A stretch of 64,000 nt of DNA from Desulfuromonas sp. (GCA_002868905.1 PKUA01000076.1:34299-98298); one strand, 5' to 3'; positions 24,681 through 34,377 are shown, numbered from the stretch's first letter. Numbers and translations are program-made. The notes: a model not told the origin generated them from the sequence alone.

Positions 24681-25976
24681 TTAGTTGGCCGGGAAACCGA
24701 ATATCTGCGGGAAGACAACCAGGACGGCCAGAACAATCGCCTGCAGGATAATGAACGGTATCACCCCGGCATAGATGTCGGTCGTCCTGACCTCTGGGGG
24801 AGCGACTCCCTTCAGATAGAACAGACTGAAACCGAACGGCGGTGTTAAAAAGGAGGTCTGCAGGTTCATGGCGACCAGGATGGCGTACCAGATCGGATCG
24901 ATTCCGAGGTTGGCGGCGATCGGGGCGAGAATCGGCACGACGATGTAAGAAATCTCGACGAAGTCAATGAAGAACCCAAGGACCATAATGACCAGCATCG
25001 AGAGGATCAGGAACCCCCATTTTTCTCCTGGCAGGGACATCATAAAGTCCTCTACGATCCAGTCGCCACCGGTATAGGTGAAGACCATCGAGAAGGCCGT
25101 GGCGCCGATCAGGATGGCGAACACCATGGAGCTGATCTTGATCGTCTCGAGAGTACTCTCCCAGACCATCTTGACGGAGAGCTGACGGTACATTGCGGCG
25201 AGTACAATTGCGCCGAGGCCGCCGACCGAGGAGGACTCGGTTGGAGTGGCGACCCCGGTTAGGATTGAGCCGAGCACCAGGATGATCAGCACCAGCGGCG
25301 GGACGATCGCCTTGAGGGCACGGAGAATCTGCTGCTTTTTTCTGCCTTGCATCTCATCAAGGCGGACCGGAGGGGCCAGGTCCTTCTTGATCCAGGTGAT
25401 GATAACGATATAGGTGACATAAAACAGAACCAGCGACAGGCCAGGCCAGAAAGCCGCCTTGAACAGGTCACCAACCGGTTCTTGGAAGACGTCGCCGAGG
25501 ATTATCAGGATGATCGACGGCGGGATGATCTGGCCTAGGGTGCCGGCACCGCAGATCGCACCGGCTGCCAGTTTCTTGTTGTAATTGTATTTCAGCATCA
25601 CCGGCAGGGAGATGACGCCCATGGCGACGACGCTCGCACCCACGACTCCTGTTGACGCCGCCAGCAGGGCGCCGACCAGGACGGTCGAGATGGCAATCCC
25701 GCCCCGGACTTCTCCAAACAGAAACCCCATCGATTCGAGCAGTCGTTCCGCCAGCTTAGATTTCTGCAGAACAATCCCCATGAAGATAAAGAGGGGAATG
25801 GCCATGAGGATGGTATTGTTCATGATCGACCAGATGCGGTGTGGCATCAGGGCGAAGATCTGTGTGCCCTCGGCGAACAGGCCGAAAAAGACCGCGACAC
25901 CACCGAAGGTGAAAGCGACCGGGAAGCCGATCAGGAGCATCACCAGTGCGACACCGAACATGACGAGGCCGATCAT
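24681..25976 (-). CDS. dctM: TRAP transporter large permease (DctM)
   Basis: A 431-residue membrane protein with about 12 hydrophobic segments and DctM-type motifs (FGGVAVFFGLF, ALLAASTGVVGASVVAMGVI, GGLGAIVLAA, QTSFLTPPFGFSLFYLKGVA). It is the ion-coupled transport subunit of a tripartite ATP-independent periplasmic transporter. It follows dctQ on the same strand (40-base gap) and is separated from dctP by a terminator. The substrate, inferred from dctP, is probably a 2-oxoacid or similar monocarboxylate. Confidence 0.95.
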   Translation of the reverse strand: MIGLVMFGVALVMLLIGFPVAFTFGGVAVFFGLFAEGTQIFALMPHRIWSIMNNTILMAIPLFIFMGIVLQKSKLAERLLESMGFLFGEVRGGIAISTVLVGALLAASTGVVGASVVAMGVISLPVMLKYNYNKKLAAGAICGAGTLGQIIPPSIILIILGDVFQEPVGDLFKAAFWPGLSLVLFYVTYIVIITWIKKDLAPPVRLDEMQGRKKQQILRALKAIVPPLVLIILVLGSILTGVATPTESSSVGGLGAIVLAAMYRQLSVKMVWESTLETIKISSMVFAILIGATAFSMVFTYTGGDWIVEDFMMSLPGEKWGFLILSMLVIMVLGFFIDFVEISYIVVPILAPIAANLGIDPIWYAILVAMNLQTSFLTPPFGFSLFYLKGVAPPEVRTTDIYAGVIPFIILQAIVLAVLVVFPQIFGFPAN

Positions 25977-26016
25977 GATTGAGCGCCTTTTTTTATTTCA
26001 ACATTTTTCATGGTCC

Positions 26017-26556
26017 TCATAGGACATCATCTTCTATGTGATGCTCCGGCGGCGCTTCGACGCCGCGGAATATATTGATGTTGCGAACGATGAAGCCGCA
26101 TGCCGAGACGGTCAGGAAGATGAAAGAAGCCGGAATCACCGCCTTGATCAACCAGCGATGGGTCAAGCCTCCCGGGTCTCCGCTCACCTCATGAACTTCA
26201 TATGCTTCCTTGACGAACCAGATCGAACCGTTGATGATCAGGACGGCGAGGGGGATCAGGAAAATCAGGGTGCCGGCAATGTTGACGGTTGCTTTCCACT
26301 TCGGCGAGAACTGGTCGTAGAGGATATCAACCCGGACATGCCCGTCCTCCTTGAGCGTAAAGGCCATGCCGAACAGGAAGACAATGGCGAACAGGTGCCA
26401 CTCCATCTCCTGCAGAGCGATCGAACCACTTTTGAAGAAGTAGCGCATGATCGCGTCGTAAAAGACATTGGCCAGCATCACCAGGTTGAGGACCCCGGCG
26501 ATCCAGCCCATGATGTCCGAGAAGCGGTCGAAGAATCGTTCCAGTTTCAGCAACAT
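26017..26556 (-). CDS. dctQ: TRAP transporter small permease (DctQ)
   Basis: About 179 residues with four hydrophobic helices (WIAGVLNLVMLANVFYDAIM first) and the DctQ motif QEMEWHLFAIVFLFGMAFTL. It bridges the binding protein and DctM. The longest frame begins with GTG at 26592 but has no ribosome-binding site; ATG 26556 (MLLKLERFFDRFSD) fits the usual family start, though its own site is weak. A strong terminator between dctP and dctQ probably lowers expression of the permease genes. Confidence 0.88.
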   Translation of the reverse strand: MLLKLERFFDRFSDIMGWIAGVLNLVMLANVFYDAIMRYFFKSGSIALQEMEWHLFAIVFLFGMAFTLKEDGHVRVDILYDQFSPKWKATVNIAGTLIFLIPLAVLIINGSIWFVKEAYEVHEVSGDPGGLTHRWLIKAVIPASFIFLTVSACGFIVRNINIFRGVEAPPEHHIEDDVL

Positions 26557-26684
26557 CAGATCGTCTTTCAATCGGGTAGATTTAAGAAGCACTCAATCGA
26601 ATTAACATAAAGACAGCGAAAATCCGGTCAAGGTAGAACTTTCATGCTGACTCGGTGTCCTTTTGTCGACCCGTCTGGTCGATA

Positions 26685-26718
26685 AAAAGGGCTCCCGGGA
26701 ATCACCGGGAGCCCTTTT
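26685..26718 (-). terminator. Intra-operon terminator between dctP and dctQ
   Basis: A perfect 14-bp stem (26685-26698 with 26705-26718), 6-base loop. Read on the minus strand it is followed by T residues, 7 bases after the dctP stop codon. Partial read-through would give more binding protein than permease. Confidence 0.88.
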
Positions 26719-26725
26719 CGTCTTA

Positions 26726-27805
26726 TCAGAGATTGTCTTTCAGGTAGGTATAATCCGAAATTTCGGTCCACTTGCGGACCTTCTTCATATAGTCCTTCTG
26801 CGAATCGTAGATTTTCTTGAAGGTCGCATCCTTGGCGGCCGTCGCCTCGAGAAGCTCATTGTTGACCTTCTTCATGGCGGCGATAACCTCCTTCGGGAAG
26901 GTCCGGATCTTGATGTGTGGGAATTCTTTCTCGATCTTCGCCCAGTTGACGGCGCTGTCGTTGTAGGAACGGGCGTACATGTCGTAGGCCGCGAACTTCA
27001 TGGCGGTCTCGACAATCGCCTGCAGGTGCTTGGGCAGGGCGTCAAACTTCTTCTGGTTGACTAGGAACTGTAGCTCAGTCGCAGGTTCATGCCAGCCGGT
27101 GTAGTAGTTCGGTGCGATTTTGTGGAAGCCCATGTTCAGGTCGAGAGACGGGCCGACCCACTCAAGGGCGTCAATGGTGCCACGGTCGAGGGCGGTGTAA
27201 AGCTCGCCGGCCGGGATGTTGGTGACGACGACACCGAGCTTGGAGAGGACTTCGCCGGCAAAGCCGGGAATTCTCATTTTCAAGCCTTTGAGGTCAGCAA
27301 GAGATTTGATCTCCTTCTGGAACCAGCCGCCCATCTGGTTGCTGGTGTTGCCACCCGGAAAGGAGTAGACGCCGTGTTTGTCGTAGACCTCCCTCATCAG
27401 TTCCATGCCACCGCCGTAGTAGAACCAGGCGTACTGCTCGGGAGCGATCATGCCGAACGGCATGGTGGTGAACGGCATGGTGTTGATATCTTTCCCCTTC
27501 CAGTAGTACGAGGCGGAGTGCCCCATTTCGTACTGGCCCGCCTTGACCATGTCGAGGACCCCAAACGGAGCTTTGTGCTTGTTCTTGGAGTCGATGCGGA
27601 TTTCCATTTCGCCGCCCGACATTTCCTTGACCATGTCGGCCATTTTGACGACCGCATCGCCGAAGATTGGGAAGTTGGTCGGCCAGGTCATGGCCAGTTT
27701 CCAACGGTACTTCGGTGCGGCATCGGCCGGTGTCACCAGGAATCCTGTGCCGACAAGCGAAAACGCTACCAGCAAGCAAACGAGCAAACGACTAACTTTT
27801 CTCAT
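26726..27805 (-). CDS. dctP: TRAP substrate-binding protein (DctP/TakP-like)
   Basis: About 359 residues with a signal peptide (LLVCLLVAFSLVGTGFLVTP, cleaved near ADAAPKY). The mature part matches DctP proteins of the TakP subgroup, which bind 2-oxoacids: LKMRIPGFAGEVLSKLGVVV contains the conserved Arg that pairs with the ligand carboxylate, followed by NIPAGELYTAL and DALEWVGP. Three consecutive ATG codons occur; the third (27805) has AGGAGG at the proper 7-base distance. Pyruvate or another 2-oxoacid or lactate is the likely ligand (inference from family resemblance). Confidence 0.9.
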   Translation of the reverse strand: MRKVSRLLVCLLVAFSLVGTGFLVTPADAAPKYRWKLAMTWPTNFPIFGDAVVKMADMVKEMSGGEMEIRIDSKNKHKAPFGVLDMVKAGQYEMGHSASYYWKGKDINTMPFTTMPFGMIAPEQYAWFYYGGGMELMREVYDKHGVYSFPGGNTSNQMGGWFQKEIKSLADLKGLKMRIPGFAGEVLSKLGVVVTNIPAGELYTALDRGTIDALEWVGPSLDLNMGFHKIAPNYYTGWHEPATELQFLVNQKKFDALPKHLQAIVETAMKFAAYDMYARSYNDSAVNWAKIEKEFPHIKIRTFPKEVIAAMKKVNNELLEATAAKDATFKKIYDSQKDYMKKVRKWTEISDYTYLKDNL

Positions 27806-28024
27806 CATCATTCCTCCTTTTCAGCTGATATGAAGTGCATCTGGTTTGGGGCTTGGAGACAACCCGGGTTGCCTACGGTCAAAAGGTTAAAACGTTCTAT
27901 TATAATTGCCTTTTTATTTGGCCCTGTCAAACTGACGTTCTGTTTTTTCGGCCTCTTGACGGGAAAATTGTTCGCGATAAGGTTTCTGAGTCGGAATATT
28001 CACATTAGTCACGGGGAGTTGGCC

Positions 28025-29002
28025 ATGGCAAAAGCGATTCGGATTCACCAAACAGGCGGCCCGGAAGTTCTGCAGTGGGAAGAGGTCTCGGTCAATAATC
28101 CCGGACCGGGTGAAGTCAAGATCAGGCAGTTGGCGGTCGGCCTCAACTTTATCGATGTCTATCACCGGACCGGGCTTTACACTCTCAACGAATTGCCGGC
28201 AACACCGGGAATGGAAGGCGCCGGTATTGTCGAGGCGGTCGGGGAAGGTGTCGGCGAGGTGTCAATCGGCGACCGGGTCGCTTACGCTGGGCTCCCAACC
28301 GGTGCCTACGCGGAAGAGCGCCTGATCCCGGCCCATCGCCTGGTCAGGATACCGGAGGGAATCAGCGATATCCAGGCGGCCGGCATGATGCTGCAAGGGA
28401 TGACCGTCCAGTACCTGCTCCGCTCAACCTATCGTGTGAAAAAAGGAGAGACGATCCTCTTCCACGCCGCCGCCGGGGGTGTTGGCCTTCTTGCCTGCCA
28501 GTGGGCAAAGCACCTCGGTGCCACGGTGATCGGGACGGTCGGCAACAGTGAGAAGGCGGCCCTGGCGAGAGCGCATGGTTGTAACCACACCATCCTCTAC
28601 GACCAGGAGGACTGGGTGGCTCGGGTCAAGGAGCTGACGGACGGGGCGGGGGTCTCGGTCGTCTACGACTCGGTTGGGCAGGCGACCTTCATGAAGTCGC
28701 TCGATTGTTTGCGGCCGATGGGTATGCTGGTCAGCTTTGGGCAGTCCTCGGGGCCGGTCTCGGCTTTCGACCCCGGAGTCCTCGCCGCCAAGGGGTCTCT
28801 GTATCTGACCCGCCCGACCCTGATGACCTACACCGCCAAAAGGGAGGATCTGCTCGCCAGCGCCAACGAGCTGTTCAATGTGGTCGGCTCCGGAGCGGTC
28901 AAGGTTGAGGTCAAACAGTCCTACCCACTGGCCGAAGCCGCGCAGGCGCATCGTGACCTGGAGGCGCGCAAGACCTCCGGCTCGACGGTCCTGCTGCCAT
29001 AG
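28025..29002 (+). CDS. qor: NADPH:quinone oxidoreductase, zeta-crystallin-like
   Basis: A 325-residue MDR-superfamily protein without zinc ligands, typical of quinone reductases. AVGLNFIDVYHRTGLY and PGMEGAGIVEAVGEGV are QOR motifs; HAAAGGVGLLACQWAKHLGA is the Rossmann nucleotide-binding loop, and RPTLMTYTA is also conserved in QOR. The frame is open far upstream (to 27089), antisense to dctP, but ATG 28025 with GGGGAG 6 bases upstream is the true start. It reduces quinones with NADPH in the cytoplasm. It stands alone, convergent with rsmE. Confidence 0.93.
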   Translation: MAKAIRIHQTGGPEVLQWEEVSVNNPGPGEVKIRQLAVGLNFIDVYHRTGLYTLNELPATPGMEGAGIVEAVGEGVGEVSIGDRVAYAGLPTGAYAEERLIPAHRLVRIPEGISDIQAAGMMLQGMTVQYLLRSTYRVKKGETILFHAAAGGVGLLACQWAKHLGATVIGTVGNSEKAALARAHGCNHTILYDQEDWVARVKELTDGAGVSVVYDSVGQATFMKSLDCLRPMGMLVSFGQSSGPVSAFDPGVLAAKGSLYLTRPTLMTYTAKREDLLASANELFNVVGSGAVKVEVKQSYPLAEAAQAHRDLEARKTSGSTVLLP

Positions 29003-29014
29003 ACAACTCTTTGC

Positions 29015-29728
29015 TCAAGTCGGCAACAGGCGGGACAATAGCACCGGCACGGCGGTCTCGACGCGCAGGATTCTTTCGCCGAGGGACGCGGTGGAAAACC
29101 CCGCCTCCTGAAGCTTCTCCAGCTCGTAGGGGATAAAGCCCCCTTCGGGACCAATCGCCAGGGTGGTCGGCTCGGCGATCTCCCGCGGGAAGCCTTGTGT
29201 TGCTGCCGGGTGGGCAACCAGCCCCTTTGTTCCTGCTGTCAGGCCCGGCAGTTCATCCTCGACAAATGGCTTGAAGCGCTGACGCAGGTGTACCTCCGGT
29301 AGCAAAGTGTCGCAGGCTTGCTCAAGACCGAGCAGCAAATGTTCTCTCAGCTTTTCCGGCTGCAGCAACGGGCTGCCCCAGAAACTCTTCTCCACCCGGT
29401 AGCTGTTGATCAGGTAGATCTGCTTGACACCGAGCGAAGTGACGCTCTGCAGAACCCGTTTCAACATTTTCGGGCGTGGGAGCGCCAGCAGCAGGTTGCA
29501 GGAGAGCGGGGTCGGCGGCGGCTGGTGCAGCCGGGTTTCCATCTCCAGTCTTTCGCCGTCGATCACGCTGACGGTCCCTTCGCCCAGCAGGCCGTTCACC
29601 AGCCCGATCCGCAGCTTGTCACCGGGCTGTGCCTGGTGTACCTCGAGGATATGCTGCAGACGCCGGCCGCAGAGGCGGACGCTATGCTCACTGACAAAAT
29701 CATTTTCGGACAGCAGAATCAGGTTCAT
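29015..29728 (-). CDS. rsmE: 16S rRNA (uracil-1498-N3)-methyltransferase RsmE
   Basis: A 237-residue SPOUT methyltransferase. The C-terminal knot motifs LAIGPEGGFIPYELE and ASLGERILRVETA bind SAM; the N-terminal PUA-like domain starts NLILLSENDFVSEHSVRLCG. It methylates U1498 in helix 44 of 16S rRNA. The start is set at ATG 29728, where GGAG lies 8 bases upstream, 11 codons inside the longest frame. The gene is convergent with qor (12-base gap). Confidence 0.93.
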   Translation of the reverse strand: MNLILLSENDFVSEHSVRLCGRRLQHILEVHQAQPGDKLRIGLVNGLLGEGTVSVIDGERLEMETRLHQPPPTPLSCNLLLALPRPKMLKRVLQSVTSLGVKQIYLINSYRVEKSFWGSPLLQPEKLREHLLLGLEQACDTLLPEVHLRQRFKPFVEDELPGLTAGTKGLVAHPAATQGFPREIAEPTTLAIGPEGGFIPYELEKLQEAGFSTASLGERILRVETAVPVLLSRLLPT

Positions 29729-29848
29729 GGGGCAGGCTCCGGGGAATGGAGTCATAGGCAAGGACTCACCCTTTTGTGTGGTTTTGTAGGGTCGAGCTGA
29801 ATCCCGGCGATGGTAGCACTAAAGTCGTGTCAGATGAATAATTAAGGC

Positions 29849-29884
29849 AAGAAGGGCCTGCGATCAAATCCGCAGGCCCTTCTT
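29849..29884 (-). terminator. Rho-independent terminator after the alcohol dehydrogenase gene
   Basis: A perfect 14-bp stem (29849-29862 with 29871-29884) with an 8-base loop, 45 bases past the minus-strand adh stop. The stem itself ends in TTCTT when read on the minus strand. It may also stop plus-strand transcripts (TTCTTGTTTGT). Confidence 0.8.
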
Positions 29885-29929
29885 GTTTGTCGTCCCTATC
29901 CAGGATGATTCGGTGCTGGCTTGAAGTGC

Positions 29930-30991
29930 TTATCCCTGCTTGAGGGATGCCATATCAATCGAGAAGCGGTACTTCACGTCCGACTTGACCATCCGTTCAT
30001 AGGCCTCGTTGACCTGCTGGATCGGAATAACCTCGACGTCGGCGGTGATGTTGTGTTTACCGCAAAAGTCGAGCATCTCCTGGGTCTCCTTAATGCCGCC
30101 GATCAGAGAACCGGCAAGGCTCTTACGACCGAACAGCAGGGCGAAAGCGGAAACCTGCAGCGGGGTCTCAGGCGCACCGACCAGGGTCATGTTCCCGTCG
30201 AGGCCGAGCATCTGCAGGTAGGCGTTGACGTCATGCTCGGCAGCGACGGTATCGAGGATGAAGTGGAAGCTGGCGGCATGGGCTTTCATCTGGACCGGAT
30301 CGGTGGAGATGATTACCTCGTCGGCACCCAGGCGGAGTGCGTCTTCTTTCTTGCTCGGCGAGGTGGTAAAGACCGCCACGTGTGCTCCGAACGCCTTGGC
30401 GAACTTGACTCCCATGTGCCCGAGACCGCCGAGGCCGACCACACCGACCTTCTTCCCCTTGATGTCGCCCCAGCGGCGGATCGGCGAATAGGTGGTGATC
30501 CCGGCACAGAGCAGCGGCGCCACCCCGGCAAGCTCAAGATTGTCAGGGACCTGCAGGACGAAGTGCTCATCGACGACGATGCTCTCCGAGTAACCACCGT
30601 AGGTGACCGGAGCCGTGCTGTGCTTGTCCGGCGAGTTGTAAGTGAAGGTTGCGTTGCTGCAGAACTGTTCGACGTGCTTGTCGCAGCTCGGGCAGGCCTG
30701 GTCCGAATCGACCATGCAGCCGACCCCGACCAGATCGCCCGGTTTCACCTTGGTCACCTGGCTGCCGACATCAATCACCCGCCCGACAATTTCATGCCCC
30801 GGCACGCAGGGATAGGTGGTCGGCATGACGCTGTTCCACTCGTCGCGCACCTGGTGAAGATCGGAGTGGCAGATCCCGCAGAAGAGGATGTCGATTTTCA
30901 CGTCGTTTTCCGTGGCGGTGCGACGCGGAATGTTGTCGGGGGCGAGTGGGGCGGTGGCACTGGCTGCGGAATAGGCCTTGGCGTTGCTCAT
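29930..30991 (-). CDS. Zinc-dependent NAD(P) alcohol dehydrogenase (YahK/CAD type)
   Basis: A 353-residue MDR alcohol dehydrogenase. Catalytic zinc ligands lie in FCGICHSDLHQV and PGHEIVG; a four-Cys structural-zinc region is present in reduced form (CMVDSDQACPSCDKHVEQFC). GLGGLGHMGVKFAKAFGA is the Rossmann loop. It resembles E. coli YahK and cinnamyl-alcohol dehydrogenases, NADPH-dependent aldehyde reductases of broad substrate range. ATG 30991 is chosen because GGAGG lies 8 bases upstream. Single-gene unit with its own terminator. Confidence 0.92.
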   Translation of the reverse strand: MSNAKAYSAASATAPLAPDNIPRRTATENDVKIDILFCGICHSDLHQVRDEWNSVMPTTYPCVPGHEIVGRVIDVGSQVTKVKPGDLVGVGCMVDSDQACPSCDKHVEQFCSNATFTYNSPDKHSTAPVTYGGYSESIVVDEHFVLQVPDNLELAGVAPLLCAGITTYSPIRRWGDIKGKKVGVVGLGGLGHMGVKFAKAFGAHVAVFTTSPSKKEDALRLGADEVIISTDPVQMKAHAASFHFILDTVAAEHDVNAYLQMLGLDGNMTLVGAPETPLQVSAFALLFGRKSLAGSLIGGIKETQEMLDFCGKHNITADVEVIPIQQVNEAYERMVKSDVKYRFSIDMASLKQG

Positions 30992-31586
30992 GGGAATATC
31001 CTCCTTTATCACTGTTTGTTTTTGCCGATGATGTCCTGGATTTAGATCAAAGAAAGTATAGAGCGTAAGATCGATCCTGTCAGAACAATGCCTGTTTCTT
31101 TTTTAAATCGAAAATCTCTTGCTGGCGACACTGTGGCGTTCCCGGTCGGCTACGAGAGTTTGTCGCGGTTCGGTCGTGCAATCAGCCGCAGCTTCGGCAC
31201 GCCAGCACTGATTTCATCGTGGATGAGATTGGGGCCAGCAGGGTAACCTTTGTCCCGTTGAATATTGCGTCAACGGGGAAGTCCACTTCGTCAAATGTCT
31301 CAACCAAAAACCATGCCCCTACCAGAGTACATTTGGCAATGGCTTCATTTGCCTCTGTCCGGTCCGCAAAGAAATTTATAACAAACACGGAAAATAGACC
31401 GCCTCACTCCTGGGGCGAAGCGCCTATGAGCCGTCCGCCGCCGTTGGAGCACCCCTCTTCCCCATTAACCGCAACAATCCTTTTCGGAGCAACAATCATC
31501 CATCGACGACCCATGCCGTTCACAGGTCGACTTCTTCCCAACCAACAGGTTCCAACGCATCAAAATAAAGAAGTTGTCTTTTTATC
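30992..31586. other. Intergenic region without a supported gene
   Basis: About 600 bases between adh and the fbp promoter. A 68-codon minus-strand frame (31182-31388, GTG start, MFVINFFADRTEANEAIAKC) and a plus-strand frame (31219-31590) were examined. Neither has a ribosome-binding site or a recognised family; the former could be a decayed gene. No strong repeat or terminator was seen. Confidence 0.4.
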
Positions 31587-31632
31587 TTGACAATAAAGGT
31601 AGACTTTTGATAGAAACTGATAATCGTTTTCA
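31587..31632 (+). promoter_or_regulatory. fbpABC promoter with Fur box
   Basis: TTGACA at 31587-31592 with a weak -10 (GATAGA, about 31609-31614), then TGATAATCGTTTTCA at 31618-31632, which matches the 15-base Fur consensus TGATAATNATTATCA at all but two positions. The box covers the likely transcription start, so iron-dependent repression by Fur is expected. Confidence 0.75.
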
Positions 31633-31658
31633 TTTTACCCCCCCGAGGAGCTTACATC

Positions 31659-32669
31659 ATGCGCACAAAACTTTTTTCGCTGCTTTTGGCAGCACTGCTT
31701 TCCTTCGTCTTTGTCGGGAGCACCTTTGCCGCTGAACTGACGGTCTACTCGGCTCGCAAAGAGCACCTGATCAAGCCCCTGTTCGAGGCCTATACCGCCC
31801 AGACCGGAGTCGAGATCCGCTACATCACGGACAAGGCCGGCCCGCTGCTGCAAAGGCTCAAGGCCGAAGGGAAAAACACCAAGGCCGACCTGTTGATTAC
31901 GGTCGATGCCGGCAACCTGTGGCATGCCGGCAACGAAGGGATATTGCAACCAGTTCAATCCGAGGTGCTGACAGCCAACATCCCGGCCAACCTGCGTGAC
32001 AAGGACAATCAGTGGTTCGGCCTCTCTCTGCGTGCCCGCACCATTGTTTACAACACCAACAAGGTCAAGCCTGGCGAACTCTCCACTTACGCAGCCCTTG
32101 GGGAACCCGCGTGGAAGGGACGCCTGTTGTTGCGCACCTCGAAAAAGGTCTACAACCAGTCGCTGGTGGCGATGATGATCGCTGAATATGGTGAGACACA
32201 AACCGAACAGATCGTCAAGGGGTGGGTTGCCAACCTGGCCGCGGCCCCGTTCTCGAACGACACCAAGACCATGCAGGCCATTGCCGCCGGCCAGGGGGAT
32301 GTCGGTATCGTCAACACCTACTATTTCGCTCGGCTGAAAAAGAAAGACCCCTCGGTTCCGCTGGCGCTTTTCTGGCCGAATCAAACGGTTGACGGAAGCG
32401 GCGTTCATGTCAATGTCTCCGGGGCCGGAGTCACCAAACATGCCAAGCACCCCGAGGCCGCCATCAAGTTTATCGAGTGGCTCTCCAGCGACAAAGCCCA
32501 GAACCTGTTTGCCGACGTCAACCAGGAATATCCGGTCAACCCGGCGGTCAAGCCGAGTGACGAGGTCGCCTCATGGGGAACCTTCACAGCCAGCCCCTTC
32601 GACTTGACGAAAGCGGGTGAACTGCAGACAGATGCCATCAAACTGATGGACCGCGTCGGATACCGGTAA
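31659..32669 (+). CDS. fbpA: Ferric iron ABC transporter, binding protein (FbpA/FutA)
   Basis: A 336-residue periplasmic iron-binding protein with signal peptide (LFSLLLAALLSFVFVGSTFA, cleaved before AELTVY). The mature start ELTVYSARKEHLIKPL and the NTYYFARL segment with paired Tyr iron ligands are typical. The ligand is Fe(III), usually held with a synergistic anion. It leads the fbpABC operon behind a Fur box. AGGAG lies 8 bases before the ATG. Confidence 0.93.
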   Translation: MRTKLFSLLLAALLSFVFVGSTFAAELTVYSARKEHLIKPLFEAYTAQTGVEIRYITDKAGPLLQRLKAEGKNTKADLLITVDAGNLWHAGNEGILQPVQSEVLTANIPANLRDKDNQWFGLSLRARTIVYNTNKVKPGELSTYAALGEPAWKGRLLLRTSKKVYNQSLVAMMIAEYGETQTEQIVKGWVANLAAAPFSNDTKTMQAIAAGQGDVGIVNTYYFARLKKKDPSVPLALFWPNQTVDGSGVHVNVSGAGVTKHAKHPEAAIKFIEWLSSDKAQNLFADVNQEYPVNPAVKPSDEVASWGTFTASPFDLTKAGELQTDAIKLMDRVGYR

Positions 32670-32697
32670 TCAATCAAAACCTCCGAGGGACAACACA

Positions 32698-34368
32698 TTG
32701 TCTAATCCCCTCCCAAACGGGACGGCTCTGACCACCAGAGCCGTCCCTTCGTTCCTGCGTCTCCAATTTTATGATGGCTGGCGTTTGATGACGATTGTCG
32801 TTGCGGCAATGGTCATTACCCCTCTGTCGGTGGTGCTGTTGTCGTGGCTGAATCCGGCCGGGGAGATTTGGGGGCATCTCTCGGAGACACTATTAGCCGA
32901 CCTGCTCATCAACACCTTTTGGTTGGTGACCGGGGTCTCGACCGGCACCGTCATTCTCGGTGTGAGCCTCGCCTGGTTGACCGCAGTCTGCGATTTCCCA
33001 GGCCGCAAGTTCTTTTCGTGGAGCCTCCTGCTGCCGTTGGCTATGCCAGCCTATGTGCTTGCTTTCGTCAGCCTTGGGATTTTCGATTTTTCCGGTCCGG
33101 TGCAGTCCCTCCTGCGCCACTGGTTTGGCAGCAGTCACTGGTTTCCCGACATCCGCTCCACTGCGGGAGTCATTACCGTTTTGACCCTGGCCCTCTACCC
33201 CTACGTCTACCTGCTGACGCGCAACGCCTTTCAAACCCAGGGGAAAAGAATGCTTGAAGCGGCCGAATCGCTCGGATGCAGTCCCCGCCGTGCCTTTTTT
33301 CGCGTGGTTCTTCCGATGGCCCGCCCCTGGATTGCCGGTGGCACTCTGTTGGTAATCATGGAGTCCCTGGCCGACTTCGGGGCCGTCTCGATCTTCAACT
33401 ACGACACTTTCACCACCGCCATCTACAAAGCGTGGTTCGGGTTTTTCTCACTTTCGGCTGCCGCGCAGTTGGCGTCATGCCTGATCGTGCTGGTCTTTGT
33501 CATCATCGTAGCCGAGCAACGGATGCGATCGCGGATGCGTTTCAGCGAAGCCCGCCAGATGACCCGGGGCGACCGGATTCAGCTTCATGGACTCTGGCGT
33601 TTCCTGGCAACCGGTTATGCGCTTGCCATCCTTTCAGTCGCATTCATTTTCCCGTTGTTGCAATTGTTGTACTGGAGCCTGGAGATTTTCCACGAAGAGT
33701 TCACGGTCCGCTACTGGCAACTGGTGTGGCACTCCCTGACCCTTGGCGTGACCGCTGCATTGCTGATCTGTGGTGTCGCCTTGTTGCTCGCCTACACCGC
33801 ACGCCGGCACCCGGACCTGCCGACGACAGGATTGGTGCGCATCGCCAATCTCGGCTATGCCCTGCCGGGCACCGTTTTAGCCGTCGGCATCTTTATTCCG
33901 GTCGCCGCCATCGACAACTTCATTATCGATCTCGGTGAAACACTCTTTGGTGTCGAGCTTGGCCAACTGTTGCAGGGCACGCTGTTGATCATGTTGCTCG
34001 CCTACCTGGTACGCTTCATGGCAGCGGGGTTCAAGGCGATTGACGGGGCAATGCACCGGGTCACTCCGAGCATCGATGAAGCGGCTCGCCTCGCAGGCTT
34101 GCGTGGACTTCGCCTGCTTGTCACCGTTCACCTGCCCATGCTTCGCAGCGGCCTGCTGACAGCCTTGACCCTCGTTTTTGTCGATGTCATGAAGGAGATG
34201 CCGATCACCTTGATGACCCGTCCGTTTGGCTGGGACACCCTGGCCGTTAAGATTTTCGAATTAACATCAGAGGGGGAGTGGGAGCGGGCGGCCCTGCCTG
34301 CGATCACCCTGCTGTTCAGCGGTCTTTTGCCGATTGTTGTCCTGATGCGCAAGAGCGAACGAGACTAG
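32698..34368 (+). CDS. fbpB: Ferric iron ABC transporter, fused permease (FbpB)
   Basis: A 556-residue double-length permease with about 12 hydrophobic helices and two EAA loops (LEAAESLGCSPRRAFFRVVL; DEAARLAGLRGLRLLVTVHL), i.e. a fusion of two permease units as in FbpB/SfuB. A TTG start at 32698 is used: GAGGG lies 9 bases upstream and no ATG occurs until residue 31, inside the first membrane segment region. The gap to fbpA is 28 bases and to fbpC 9 bases. Confidence 0.92.
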   Translation: MSNPLPNGTALTTRAVPSFLRLQFYDGWRLMTIVVAAMVITPLSVVLLSWLNPAGEIWGHLSETLLADLLINTFWLVTGVSTGTVILGVSLAWLTAVCDFPGRKFFSWSLLLPLAMPAYVLAFVSLGIFDFSGPVQSLLRHWFGSSHWFPDIRSTAGVITVLTLALYPYVYLLTRNAFQTQGKRMLEAAESLGCSPRRAFFRVVLPMARPWIAGGTLLVIMESLADFGAVSIFNYDTFTTAIYKAWFGFFSLSAAAQLASCLIVLVFVIIVAEQRMRSRMRFSEARQMTRGDRIQLHGLWRFLATGYALAILSVAFIFPLLQLLYWSLEIFHEEFTVRYWQLVWHSLTLGVTAALLICGVALLLAYTARRHPDLPTTGLVRIANLGYALPGTVLAVGIFIPVAAIDNFIIDLGETLFGVELGQLLQGTLLIMLLAYLVRFMAAGFKAIDGAMHRVTPSIDEAARLAGLRGLRLLVTVHLPMLRSGLLTALTLVFVDVMKEMPITLMTRPFGWDTLAVKIFELTSEGEWERAALPAITLLFSGLLPIVVLMRKSERD

Positions 34369-34377
34369 GAGTGAACT

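Noticed and set aside
31182..31388. 68-codon minus-strand frame before fbpA
   Set aside because: GTG start without ribosome-binding site and no recognised family; left as possible decay product.
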